This document shows, piece after piece, positions 1-14,100 of a stretch of DNA of 60,000 bases; position 1 is the stretch's first letter; each line of letters starts with the position of its first letter. A model generated the notes under the pieces. The model had not been told where the DNA came from, did no database searches, and saw only the letters and a program-made list of their open reading frames with translations. The position numbers were made by a program, and so were the translations under genes. The stretch is from assembly GCF_029227915.1 (NCBI RefSeq), contig NC_079889.1:9178001-9238000 (forward strand). Reading direction: 5' to 3'. The DNA is from Hydractinia symbiolongicarpus. Lineage: Eukaryota > Cnidaria > Hydrozoa > Anthoathecata > Hydractiniidae.

Positions 1-5
1 TCAAA

Positions 6-153
6 TTAAGTTTCTATACAGACACCTGCTAGAACCTCACGCAGTGTTTCAATAGAATTAAAAGAGTTGTTTCTCCTTCCGTATTCTTTCCTCCAAGGTA
101 ATACTGAATGTTTCCTATTTGGTTTCTTGGACTCTGATGGCATCCAGATAAAC
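6..153 (-). CDS. possible 3'-terminal exon of an unidentified gene
   Basis: On the minus strand a frame stays open from a TAG at 180-182 down to a TAA at 6-8. A usable splice acceptor (pyrimidine-rich, ending TTTTAG) lies just before 153, so the exon would encode about 48 residues. It is basic and serine-rich, includes the stretch KPNRKHSVLPWRKEYGRR, and ends LREVLAGVCIET. The composition looks like protein and is less AT-rich than the flanks. I do not recognise the family, and no upstream exon was found between here and the EFA6 stop at 4095. It could also be a retroelement scrap or chance. Confidence 0.3.
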
Positions 154-159
154 CTAAAA

Positions 160-3100
160 GCTTTCCCTACATGTAATAACTATTGTTCTATTGAGTGGAA
201 ACAAGGATTAGAAAACGTGCAATTATACAGTTTGAAAACTTAATGTCTTATCATATTAACTTTATTAAAAGAACATAATCAACTAAATGACAAATCATTA
301 ATCATGATCCTATGTCGATTCCATTGAAATTGACACTCACACGATATATATCGAACTGAATTGACATTGACTTGTTTTAACCACACAGGTGTATGTGCAA
401 AAATTTGTGAAATATATTTTATGGAAAACATATTTTTTTCTTAACTTTTAATGCCTAAAAAACGCAATGAAGGTTTCCTATTTTCTGGAAGCTCAAGCCT
501 CATGTTTTCAAAGTGTGGTTCAGTTTAAAATACAACATGTTAAAAAAAGCAATGTTGTTTTATAATTTTACTTTAAAAAAAATGCTGGCTACATAATTGT
601 CATTGTTAAAAAAATTTACTGAAGTAGTAAATGATGCACTGAAAGTTATCGAATTCTGTTAAAAAAGAGATTAGAAATGACATTGAAGTTAGAGATAACA
701 TTAAAGTTGTCCTGTAAGTTAAACGAATCACTCTGTGAAAATGAACTTTCCATTATTGCAAATAAGACATGAAACAATAAAATAAACATACCAGAGTACT
801 TTTCTTTTTCTAAAATTTTATGAAAACAACAACGATTTAACACATATTCTCATTTTTTATGTACTTCTAAAAATAAAATAGTTTATTATTACTGTAAATG
901 AATATATAAAATCATCATGCACTGAACTAGAAAAGTAAACACAAGGAAATGGCAGGTTGTGGGAATAACTTTAGCAGCAGGCAAGAACACAAATTTAGGA
1001 CAAATGGAAAGTAAGAAAATTCATAAAGAATTTTCTGGATTTTTTTCTTGATTGGGCTAGCTAAACAAAGTATTACAACTTCATTCCAACAGCCATTAGA
1101 TAAAAAAACACTTCCTTTCCTTTCAAACATTCAACATTTTAGTCAGGAATATCTGTTAGGGTTTAGTGAACTTATAACTACTGTTAAAAATTTTAATTTA
1201 TAAAAGTGCTTATTAGTGTCCATTTAAATCAAGTTGTGAAATTTTAAAATTTTTTGGTTACAAGCATAAATGAAGTAATGGTGATAAAGAGATGTAGAAA
1301 TCTAGTTGTGTGGAGTTCATACACACAAATGATAAAAACAAAACAAAAAGCAAATTTATTTTAGAACTATATCCCTCCCTACAGTGTCTTTCTTTAAAGG
1401 GCTCACACTAATAAGTGCATTCCTTTTAACCCTATTAAGTCCGGGGGTCGCTTTTCAGATATTAATTTAATTTATTTCAGGAAAAATAGGATTTCTGAGG
1501 CAATTTTTGGTGTGTTTTTCAAGCAAATTATGTAAAAAATGTTAAATTACTTTTATTCAGTTGTCAGAAAGTTTAAAAGGAATGTTAAAGTTAGTTCTAA
1601 ACTAAAGCAATTGAATATTAAAAAGATAGTAATATTCTGGACAAATTTCAAGCTTCTGTCACAGAAAAGTGCTGACATAAGCAAAAATTTATTGCTGCCT
1701 TTTTGGTTCATTCATGACGTACTACAAGTGTGCAAAGTTTAATTCATTCTTTAACATATGTTAAAGAAACCTTGAATCAAATACGGTTAGGGTAAAATTA
1801 GAAAGGTGTATAATGTGTACATGTTTAAAAATGACTTATAAAATAACATTGATGCCACAGTTATGTAAAATAAGATAGATGGTTTAAATAAATTATGTTA
1901 ATAAAATTATAGCAGTGTATTTAGTTTAAAATAATTTTATATTTACATTATTTTTATTATATATTTAATTTGAAAAGAATTATCCTAAAACCTTGATATA
2001 TTTACAAAAAATAGTTATCTATATCCAATGCAGACAGGATTTAAGAGTTCTGTATATAACACACTGTGGAAAAATGCATAATATATACTTGTTTTAGAAA
2101 ACCGAGGGACAAAGTTTCAATGTCTTAACTACTGAGTACGTTACATGGTTTTCACATTTTTATATTTTAATACTTTTATAATTTTTATGTTCAGGGACAA
2201 CACGACTCTGGAAATACATTTCATACTCAAGCGGATCAGTTTTTTTAAATCATGTAAACGAATAAATTAGAATAACCTAAATACAATGGAACGTATACCT
2301 AAACGAAAGATAATTAGGGAAGGGGGAAAAACTTTTGTGGAACATATTTATTGTGGATTTAGTGTTGCAACTTTGGGTACCATTCACACTATCAAGTTCT
2401 CCAACAGTTAATCAACCGCAAAATTAAGTTCTGCATTTTTTGGGAAATCACCAAAATATTTAAATTTTTTATGATAATAAGTACCGTTTAAAGAACGCAG
2501 TTCATTTGATATTTGGTTTTAATACTAATATTATGATAGATAATATGTTATATAAAAAAACACCTGTTTTTGCCATTATTTAGTTTTCAGACACATAAAA
2601 GTTCCGAAGGGAAACACTAACTCCAGATTTTGTATTAACAATTGTCTCCAATTGCATTAAAATTACTTTAGCAAAAATGTCTCCCTGCAAAAAAAAATTT
2701 TTATTACGGTATAAGGAAAAATCAAAATCAAAACAAAATTAAAAATAATTAAATGCTAAAAATATGCTCTACAAGAGTCTAATGATAATAATTTATAGTT
2801 TATATAATATAATGTTGCTAGTGGAATAAAAACAAAATTTCAGATACAAAATATAAGACTAAGAATTGTTTCTTAAAAGCATACACATTTTAATAAAAAT
2901 ATAACATTCGAAAAAAAGAAAACTAATGTAGGTTGCCTTATGTAACTATTCTATCATCCTTCTATAAATAGCCCAAACAACAACAACAAAAATAACAAAG
3001 AAAAGAATCAACAAAAGCTGAATTAAAAATTCAGCTTTCTGAAAAGACTGGAAACACATGTACTAATTGTCATTTGTTTTTGTGCTGATGTGGGACCATC

Positions 3101-4030
3101 TTGTAATTGTGACTAATTAAAACAGACTAGCATGTCAAAAAAATACCTGCAATATTTACAAATAATAAAGTAAAGGGTTTTGATAAGTGCTAAAAAACAT
3201 TTGTGTCTTTTGCAAGTACTCGGAAGCTTGTGAAAGACCTTTTTCACTGAATGTAACTTTTTACCTGAGTTTCCAGACAAAATTAAAAAACACTCTTTCA
3301 TCTTACGTTTCAGACTAACCACAATTATATAAAAGCAGAATATGGCTATGACATTCACACGTGTGTGCTGAATGCAGAAAACAAAAGAAAAATAAATAAA
3401 TGCAAGTATGCAATGGGTTTTTCTTCAGATTAAAAAATTATACTTCTCTTTTTTTTCCAGGTATTCACTTGACTTTTTTAACAAAATGAGATAGAGTGGA
3501 ACTATAAAATAACTTCCGCAATGATTCTCTTTTTTGTTGAAATGCGTTGTATTATCTTACAAAGTGCATAAATTAACATAATTATCAACTACAATATTGT
3601 ACACGTATTTATCTTTGCTATTATATATATTCAAGTATTAAAATAACATTGGTAATGTACAGTATTTATATTAAACATAATAATGTTACGCCATCAGAGA
3701 GAGTTTGTTCAATATCAGGAGAACAGGATTGTAGTAATTTCTATTCAGAAAAATACTGTTCTTATTTTAACAGTAATAAAAGTTTTTTTTTTCTCCACAA
3801 TAAAATCATAACATTTAACAGCCTAACAATTTTAGGTTTCTAATAAATATGAATTAAAGCTTTGGAATTTAAAAGCTATAATAAACAGATATAATAAACT
3901 TAGCATCTACCTAAAATCATGGAAATTAAGATGCTATACTGCTTTGTTTATTCATATCTGTCGCCACAACATAACAGACAGCCACTATGCAAAACAATTT
4001 TGAATGGCATGGTTGAAGCGATTCTACAGA
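160..4030. other. AT-rich non-coding stretch downstream of EFA6
   Basis: Very AT-rich DNA with poly-A and poly-T runs and no reading frame longer than about 80 codons. None of the short frames resembles a protein, and I see no repeat of known type or RNA gene. It probably holds the EFA6 3' flank and intergenic DNA. Confidence 0.6.
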
Positions 4031-4035
4031 ACTCT

Positions 4036-4041
4036 TTTATT
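4036..4041 (-). terminator. candidate polyadenylation signal of EFA6
   Basis: Read on the minus strand this is AATAAA, about 55 nt past the EFA6 stop codon at 4095-4097. It is the first canonical hexamer after the stop. The DNA is so AT-rich that chance hexamers are common, so the assignment rests on position only. Confidence 0.4.
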
Positions 4042-4094
4042 GATTTAAAAATCTTGCAACGCTTTTTCCACATATTTTCATTTCATAAAAAGCA

Positions 4095-5183
4095 CTAGGG
4101 AGACACTGGACCAACGAAATAACTATTTCGATTCTCTTCCACCATGCGTTTACGTGTTAATGGACTAACAGGTGGTGGGGCAATCAGACTATGCATCGAT
4201 GAACTTCTTGATTTTTCGCTCAGAACGTTTGTTTTTGATGGTGATGGTGCTGTAGACTGCGAATTCAGGATTTTTTTTCTAATTGGTTCTAACCTTTTCG
4301 ACGTCAATACGGATGCGTATGCTTTGAAACGTTTCAACTACAAGAAAGGTTCATTAAAAAAGGTTAGGGAAAACTTTAGAAATGTTCTTAACACAGTGGG
4401 CAGGCTCTAACTGATTTTCAAATGGACAAAAATATATTTAAGCAGAAACTAGTGTAGAAAGATATCACACTGAACTTTCGTAATCTGTTATAAAAAATAC
4501 ACAAATATACAATTTAGTATAAAGAGAAGGTTCCAAATGTATTTATTAACATATTTTAAAAAAAACTTGTTTATTTATCCAAATTTTAACTTATACAATT
4601 TACCTAACACTCTGTTTTTTTTCATTGACATTAAAATATTTAAAAGAACTACTTACTTCAAATTCTAAGTAGTCTAATTTGTTTTCCCAATCCTATGAAG
4701 ACAAATTAGACAATTTTACAAACAGCAGCATTTTCAAAGCGTGTTAGCAAAACAAATTTGTAATTTACATCAGTGATCTTTTTCGCCAATAAAATAGCAG
4801 TTTGGGAGATATGTGAGAAATCATGCAAGGTACCTGGTAGTGTTTGTTTTGATGATCTGGTGTATACTCTGTATGACTAGCTAAATCCAATTCTATTGTT
4901 TTCACTTTTTCGACATGGTGTGCTAACTGCTCCTCCTAAAGCATCAAAATATTTATTAAAAGTTTTATTTGCAATAAGGTGTTTGACTGACTGACAATGG
5001 CCGTCACCTTTAAATGTAAGGAGCATCTAAATTCTGAACATTAACAAGAGTACAACAATAAAAATATCTTAAACTTTTCAGAACAAAATGTAAAGATTTA
5101 TAAACAAAATAAGAAAAATAAATAATCTTACCAAACTTAGTCTTGTTTTCGACACTGGCATAACAGGTCTTTGAAATCTGATC
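4095..5183 (-). CDS. PSD: EFA6 exons: C-terminal helical tail and stop
   Basis: Four exons (5183-5132, 4935-4834, 4692-4657, 4337-4095). They encode RFQRPVMPVSKTRLSL, EEQLAHHVEKVKTIELDLAS, DWENKLDYLEFE and then LKRFKAYASVLTSKRLEPIR, ending FVGPVSP and TAG. This matches the EFA6 pattern after PH: a proline/serine segment, a helix with heptad character, and a LEFEK.RY...L motif. The last 50 residues are basic, serine-rich and contain SPLTRKR; they are likely disordered. In EFA6 proteins the C-terminal region binds actin and regulators; no specific site is visible here. Confidence 0.88.
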
Positions 5184-8100
5184 CTAAAAAAAACAAAACA
5201 CTCTGTATTATTAATACACAACGTTTGTCTGTTTATGTGTTAAGATGGTACCACAAGGCTAGCCAAACAAGAGGGGTCCAATTACTAATAAACTAAAATA
5301 TTTTAATACGATATTTTTAACACAAACTCCTACACACATTGTGGGTCATTCCTTTGACGAGTACAAAATGAAGTTTCAGCCCTTATGGCAGAAAACGTAG
5401 CTTGCTAGCTACATTATAAAAAGCAACTGAGACCAGAGCTAAAGGTTGGTAACAGTGATGTTTATCCTGCCAATACTATTGATTCTTTTGTGTTATTTTA
5501 ACCAATCTGGTTTTAACTAAGATGCAAATTTGGATCTGGGTAGCTATAGCTACTCCAGCTAATAAAGTATTAAATTCTGTTCAAAAATCAACAAAAACAA
5601 TACAGATTAATCTCCGATTCTTTTACACATTTTTTTTTTGCCCACACTTTAGGGATTTCATCCTAACAGCTGAATATTCCTCATTGTTAAACGGTAACTG
5701 TGTTACAGTACCGTCAGAGATGGGTATAGCATTGCCATAACTCACTTACCTGATGCACAAGCCATTTTGTGGTCAGTACATTTAGAGTGGGCTAGAGTGA
5801 GGACTTGCTGCTGGCTGTGTTATAATTAAACTCGATTAATTTTAAAACTTTCACAAAAACTAATGATACAGAGTAAGTGATTGTTTTATCTGGACTGGTA
5901 ATCACAGGATGTTGCTTGTATATTTATTTAAACCTACGTTGCAAGAAAGTGTGGTTTAAAAATAGGACATTTCTCCTGAAACGGAGCAGTACTGTAAGCA
6001 CGATTCAACATGGTTTACCTGTACTAACAGATCAACCTGGTATTGCTCACAATGAACTTTCACTGAAAATTATGTTGCAAAATAAAAAATACTGGTCAAC
6101 TGTTTTTTTTTTCATCAAAGGGTATTAACAGGTTGGAGTCCATGTTTTTGTTTGTTAAGCCAAAGTTGCAGGAAAAGAATTATATCTAAAGAACTGTATT
6201 GCTGCAACCACTCCACTGGATTTGAGACAATCTTACCTGTACTTAAAAGCCCCAATCCGAATGTGCAACAAGGTTATAAATTTATATTTTTGCAAAACAT
6301 GTAATTAAAAAAATGATAATAGATTTATGTACATTCGTTTAATTGAAGTTTTTGATTTCAGTGACAACAGAAACAACAAAACAGGCAAAAAGTAATGTTG
6401 TTTTTATTAAGAAAATTATGGGAAAACATTCTGTAAAAGATGTTAACTAACAAATTCAATGGTGTGACGTCACATTAATTTACATCAAAATCTTAATTTA
6501 AATTAATGAAGCCATTACAGTGCACTTAAAACTTTGAGGCCATATAACTTACCAAATCGGGGACCAAATTGGGTAAGTTTCACAAACCTGGGTCCGGGAA
6601 TCCGTTTCAGTATGAACGGGTTGATAATGTCATCAAAAAACCTTCAACCAACAATATCTCTATAACTGTTTATCAAAAGCACAAAATGGGGTTGAGGAAT
6701 TTCTGACAAAAAATTTTGATCATTGACGGGCCTTGCTGACGTCAGCATATGTATCTCCTTAACTGCTCATTAAAAGCAATGATCTTATACATTATTTTGA
6801 TAAGCATTTCAGGTTTATATAATACAGGCAACAAGTAATTTTGTTTTTATCATTGCTGATGCATAAAATTTAAATCTAGGACTTTTGTCATTGTTCCTCT
6901 GCCTAAGTGGATTTTTTAATGGTCTTAAATGACTAGTAATTTTAATAAAAATGTTTACTAAAAAGTATACATACGATGATCCAACTGGTGCAGGCAAAGG
7001 TGGTGAAGACATCATTGCTGCAGATACATTGAGAGAATCCATCCAAGACCTTACTTCCTCTTGATTTCTAGCCAAAACGAAAATATTAAAGAAAACGATA
7101 AACTTGTTTTGGTGCTGCCACCAAAAGATCTATTCGAACACAGAAGAAAATATTCTTAAAAACTATTTTAAGAAGTGTAACTTAATGAATGTACTTTCTA
7201 CAACAAGGTGGATAAAATGACTACCTTAAACTTTATACCCTAACAGCATATTTAAGCACAGAAGAAAAGCATCCATATGATTACATGATGACTTACTTTG
7301 CTTGTATATAATAAACACTCCAGTCTGATGTTATCAGTTTAAATACATAAGCTCGTTTCTTGTAATCTTTTGCATATCCTGCCAAGCAGTGATGAATACC
7401 GATTGCTTGTGGTTCATGTGAATTAATACTTTCTGGCTAAAAGAAAATTGAAGAAATATAATAGCACACGAAAAAAAATATTTATATTATATTCTTTTAA
7501 AGTATCAGGAACAAAGAGATCTTTAAAGTGGTAAAAAAATCCTTGTCAATTAACTATGTCTTCTTTAAAGAAAAATAACATATGCTCCATCAACTAATAT
7601 AAGAAAAAACACCTAGTAGAAAGTGTGCCAAGGCTAAAAAACAATAACCTACTTTATAACTTAACACAATCAATCCTTTTAATACGCAATAACAGGGTCG
7701 CCAATTTCTTCTAATAGCTGGAGCTAAATAAATATAAACAGATTCGACATAAAAATTCTTGTTTTACCATAAGGGTACAACAAAAAAGGCAAACATAAAA
7801 CTAAAGCAATGAAAAGACAGGAAAACAAGTATAATTGTTACTTAAAAAGTCTGATGGCGAGACACAGTACTCATTAAAATAATTATTTCCTAAAATTGGT
7901 TTTGCATTGGTGTCAGTCTTAAATTTCAGGTACACAGTCGTACTATGAACAAACTTTTAACTGTGTGTATTGTTTTCTTACCCATTCACAAACAAACAGT
8001 AATGACTATCTTACATAAAAAAATTAAATAACACTATGGTAACAATGCACATATGTGACATATACAATAAAATACAATACAAATACAAAATCTTTCTTAA

Positions 8101-11100
8101 ACAATAGTTTTTAGCTTTCATGAGCCACCTTATTTGAGCGATTTTCCACATCTCTGCTGAAAAATTAGGGAGTTGAGGCTCAAATAAATTTATGATGTTA
8201 CTTGTATCATCTGATCAAAACATCGAAAATGTGTATCAAATTATGTATTGTTAGATGACGTATAAAAAAATAACACATCGAACAACCTTGCTACGGTTTT
8301 GGTCCACTATGAAAATATAGCCAAATATAGAGGTGAAATGGGCTCTATAACTTTTAATAGGCTTGTCCAAATTTAATTAAACTTGGCAAATAAAAGGAAC
8401 AAAATAGCGAAAGTAAATTTTTCTGCAATGTGATCAAAAGCTTGAAATTTGTCCAAAATAACACTTTCTGCTTAAAATTCAATTGAGTTATACTGCATTG
8501 TGTTTAAAGTTTCTGAAGTTATTAAACACATTTTTCAGCTATATAATACGAAGGTGGCCAATGACAGAATCTTCCCTACTGGGCTGGAAAACCTGAACAT
8601 AATTTTTTTTGCTCTTTACGACGCAACTCACTTCTCCTTCCGCCAGGATCCATCACTGACTTCCGATAAATAAGTCCTTCACAAAGAACAGTATCGCCTG
8701 AATCTGTTTTCAACTAAAATATAAACAAAGAAATTTAGTAAAAGTATAAGCTCTGAACACATAAGTTCAAGTAAAACAAAAAAAAAACAAAAAAAAAACA
8801 AACAAACCTCGATAAATGGATTTCCTGGGGCAGAATTCTAAATGTGAAAAAATAAGTTGAGATCAAGCACTCAATTCAAAATGGAAATTCTGTGGCACCT
8901 TGTAGGTCCCATTGTTCAATAATAAAGATATTACATGGGCATACCTTGCGCCTTGGTTTGGGAGAATTGTCTATATTCACACTAAAGAAAATGATTTAGT
9001 TTGTACTCAAAAATTTCTTGTTATAAAAAATACATTGCTTCACTAAAATAATTATTTGGATACAGTTTTGTGGTGACAAACTGCCTAAACAGATGGCACC
9101 AAGTGTTTGAAAGAAGACTGATACATTTTAAAACAAAAACATGGACAACAAAAAAGTATTTCTGATTTCTTGTGCTACTTTTTGGGATAAGTGTGAATTC
9201 ATATTTTACCTAGAAAAATACTTGCTTTTAATTATACATCCCTTTGTCTGTCTGTGATGAACAAATTTCAGTCTTTCATTCCTCAGGGTTTTTTTCTCTA
9301 TTCCCGCCCAATATTATCACAATTTTACCATGCCATACTTAAATTGCTCTAAATTGTGCAATTGGTATCCTTTTTGGCCCAAGTTTTCACCCTTTTTTTC
9401 AGAAGACAATTTGCTACCAAAATTAAAAAAAATATATATGCATAAATATTTCAGGTCACATGACCAAAAATCACAGATAATTTTTTTGAAAAATTATAAA
9501 AATCAAGTTTAACTGAGCATAAAATATTTTCTAGTAATGATATAGAGCTAAAAGTTACCATACTCATATATATTACAAATAAGCTGTAACAATTTCATTA
9601 ATGTAGTGTAAGGCAAAATGCAGTTGTCAGCATTTTTTGGTGACATGTTATACCCGCTGGAAATTGGCTGGATTAAAGGAGCTGTGGATGTTCTTAAAAT
9701 TCAAAAGTAACTGATGACAAAATATATAACTGCAGTTAGTAACTACATTCCTTGTATTTTTGTGTTTTTGGACACTTGAAATGACATTCACCTGTTTTTG
9801 TAAAATATATTGCTCACAGAATGATTTTTCAATTATTGTTTGAAAAAAAAACTCAATTCAATCGCCAATTAATCAAAATGAATGTAACTTACAATAATAT
9901 ATAAAGAAAACATAATAAAACTATTATAAAACAATGTAAATAAGTTCTATGGGACAAAACATTCTGCTTTTATGAATTCGATTTCTCAAAAAAGTATTCA
10001 ACACAAATTCAAGAACTTTATCAAAGTTTGTAAATTTTCTCGCCATTCCGAAAATCTGTAAAAAAATGCATTGCAAGATCCTATGGACTCGCGTTTTTTT
10101 TTAAAAATCGCAAGGAATCTCTCTAGTTCATATAGCATGCAGTTCTGAGGGTATAAGATTGGCGCTCCATTCCTAATATCATCAAAAACCAAATTCCCAG
10201 CCGGACAGAGGGAGCCCCAAAAAACGCCAGCAGGGTGGAGGTTAAGGACTGAAAGAGTTATACTATTAATCAATTGTAAAGCATTAAATTAATGCCAAAA
10301 TAATGGCTTTATTAACATTACTGAAGCCTTTGCACAAGTTTGAGTCCATAATTGGAAATGAATGGTAATAACTGACTTGACTCCCACACTGGTATAACTA
10401 GGGATAACAAAACTGGCCAATACTCCGAAGCGTGGCCAACCAACCTTTTCTAAAAATCATGGGTTGACAACGTCATTAAAAAACCTTTAAATGTTTATTA
10501 TTTCCTTAACCATTTCCCAAAATCACACAATACTAGACTGGTGTGTTAACTTCTACACAATAAAGACAACAGGTTAACAATTTTTTATAAAAGAAATTTA
10601 TATATGGAAAAGCCATAGATGACGTCAAATCTCCAGAATGTGACAGTGTTTAATCAATGTAAGTACAATGGTTTATATTCTTCCTTATTTCTATTTCCAA
10701 AAATTATTTTCACTATAAATAGGGCGACTCCAACTTAATCAGTTGTTTTATGGGCAAACTCCATAGTAGCTTACGGTCGGTTGGCGAAATAAAAATAATA
10801 TTATCAAGAATGCATGGTCGAAACAACAACAAAAAATAATAAAAAATAACAACGGAGAAGGGTGTTATGACTGGTGTATTCTACCTTGTTTTTATTATTT
10901 TTCTTAAATGTTATCGACTAAAAGTCCTTTAGTATTACATTTTTGCTAGCATAATTTCAAGCATATATAATAATCATAACAAGGGAGACTGTTATGACAA
11001 CATTAATCTGTCTTGTTTTCACTTGTATTATAACTATTTTAACAAAAGTATCTAATATTTGTTATAAATCACATAAAAACTTTTGTTTAACCACATAACT

Positions 11101-14100
11101 ATTTTTGTGATTACAAAATTAGCGCATTGCGCATTTTAGTTTCATAGCAAGTGACCTTAACAACGGAGAGTGGTTATCGATTCACTTTGTTTAGTAAAAT
11201 TGTAGATTGAGATTCAACCAACAAAAATAAAATCATTGATTATCTTCTTTGCTCATTATATTTTCCTGAGATGGGATGAAAAAATGTTTTTTTTTACTTT
11301 TCTTTATTTTTAAAACTTTTTGTTTGATAATATTATTTTTTTGTTTTCGTAAAAAATAGGATTGGTTGGGTCATAAAGCAACTAATTTAAATTGTCTTAT
11401 TTTTTAATTAATATATGCGCTACTAATATGTTCATAACTAATCTCGTTTTCATACTATTCAGCATTTTATTTTTTTTTCTTCTTTTTTTGTCTTTATTTA
11501 CTTTGATTCATGGTTTGTGTAATTTTGTCGCTTCAATTTAATCTTTTTTTTTTCATGTTTGCCTTTTGTTGTTGTAAGAGGTTTTTATTTACCTTGGCAC
11601 ATGTACCATATTTACTTAAATAAAAAGATGTTTTAAGATGCGATGCTTATTAGAAATACCATTTCTGCCATTAAAAAGGCCAAATCCAACCTTGACCTCC
11701 GGGCCCGTTTTCTCTTTGAAAACAGGACGGCGAGAAAAAAGCTCTAAGATCAAGGTTGAGCCAAACCAATAAATCTGTCTTTGAGACCTCCATTTGGAGA
11801 TTTCAGATATATTTTATATCAAAATTCCTACACTCAAAGCTTTTTTTCTATCAAAATATCAGTTCTATCAAAATCAATCGCACTGACCACAAAATAAATA
11901 TACAATCGTAAGTACATTTTATCGCTAAAACGATATATAGCTGGCTATACTCAAAGAACAATAATAACAACAAAAATAAAAACTATTATACCTTGCAAAC
12001 ACTATTTCTTTCTGCCTGATTGCATTGTACAATGTCTAAAAATTAATTGATTTAAGACATAAAATCAAATTTCAAAAATAAGTGAATTAGCTAATAATCG
12101 TGTGTAAATGTGTAGCTATTAAATTAAATACAACCAAATAATATCATAAAACCATGGTATTTTTGGTACAATTTGTATCACATTCACCATCAATAGTTTT
12201 GATGTGAACAGCATAAAAAGTGTTGGTGCTGTTGGGGGATCCAAAATACTTACTTTTAAGTGCTCTTTAGGGAAATCTCCACCATCACACAGACCAGATA
12301 AATTAGTTATAAAGTCATTTAAAGACATCTTGTTGGTAATGCTCTGAAACATACAAAAGCATTACAATAAGCAAAATAAATACCCATTCCAGAAGATGTG
12401 CAACACTTTAAAATAGACATCCCTCTTAAATAAGTACCCAACTAAGACAAAAAAAAGATTTTTAAGACACTTATGAATAAACAGCCCTACAGATCAATCA
12501 AAGTTTTAACAAATTTCTGTCTTAATCAAAATGCATACATAATTAGAAAAGATTTTATTCCTTCATAGGAATTTTACATTTTGACAACCTTTCAACTAAA
12601 ATGAGTATATTTTTACGGTTTCTCATAGTTGTGTCCATAATATTCTTGCTATTATATTATATTATTATGCTTATTGTTGCCTGACATAAGATAACGATAT
12701 CGTCGTTTTAAATACTCACAAATAAATTATTTTTATAATGAATGTCTTTTTGAATAAATGCCCCAATATGTAGCATTTTTAAAATTTAAAATCCCAGGCA
12801 TTTATTCAAGAAATATTAAAACAAAATGTAAGTTATACCAGTTATTTAGACAGAAATTTAATATGGAAATTCCAAACTACCTGACCATGAAGATCTGTGT
12901 TAAGAAGCATGATAGCACAAACTAACGTGTGAACTGCATCTAAACATGTAAACATTTAAACATGTAAAAATTTACATCTTTCATTTGCAATGATTCCCTA
13001 TTTCTATTGATTATTAAATTCAATACAAATCTGACGATTTTTGTTCCTCTTTTTAAATTTTGTTAATATAAAGATTTCCAATTCAAGCTGAAAAGTTGGA
13101 AGCTCATCAAACCAAGAACTGTCTGGAAAATTAAAAATTCCGCACTGAAACACAAACCAACCACTAGCTACCTTTTTTATTTTCTTCTTCGTGAGTTTTA
13201 AAACTACATTATACTGCACTCGTTTAAAATTTTAAAATAAAAAATAAGACTATTTTTTAAAAAACCTTTAAAATTGTTGATTCTGCATGGTACTTACACT
13301 CCATTACAATTGTGCTTAACATGAAAATAAACTTTTTGTGAAAAATAAACAGCTCAAACCTTCACTCATATTATTGCCCCTGTTACATTCCTGATATCGT
13401 TTCGAAAAGTGTATCAAAATTCTCTCTCTTTCTTGAGTTTCACCAGTCAGTGGAAATTTCTTTAAAAACACTCTGCATAAAGTAATAATAACAATAACAG
13501 TAAAAGTAAAATAGTAGTTCAAATGTTATACAAATTTATGAAATTTTAAATTAACTTTAAGTTTACCATAATTACACTATCTACTATCACCTTAGTAAAG
13601 AATGTTACCTTATGGCTTCATCAAGGTTCAATCCCTCAAAGGAGAAGAAGCGCAAGTATTCCCGACAAACACTTTGACTGAACTCTGTACTAAAATATAG
13701 AAAACAAGTGTTTTATTTTTTCACAAGTTTTAAAAGCACAGAGAACGACAAAAAACAGTAACAATTTCAAGTGTAAATAATTATAACCACTATCTTATTG
13801 CAGTCCCATCTATCTCTTATAATAATACAGAGACCGTGTCTGTGTGTCTGTCTGTCTGTAACAGGCAAAGTATATGTGTTCATTTTCCTTTAATGTAGCC
13901 AAAAAAGTTGTCTTAAATGTTTAACTTTTTGACGTTACAATGTGATGTTAATATCACTACTTTAACGTCAATATCCTAATTTAAGTTAATGAAGCCATTA
14001 TAATGCAGTTAAAACATTTGAGGCCAAATAAATGAGGTGGTAACGTCAGTTATTTTTCACAATCCAGGGATCTAGGGACCACCTAGGACCAATTTGGGTA

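Noticed and set aside
9998-10273. 91-codon minus-strand frame
   Set aside because: No domain, no matching splice context in phase with EFA6, and its left flank joins repeat DNA; probably a chance or repeat-derived frame.
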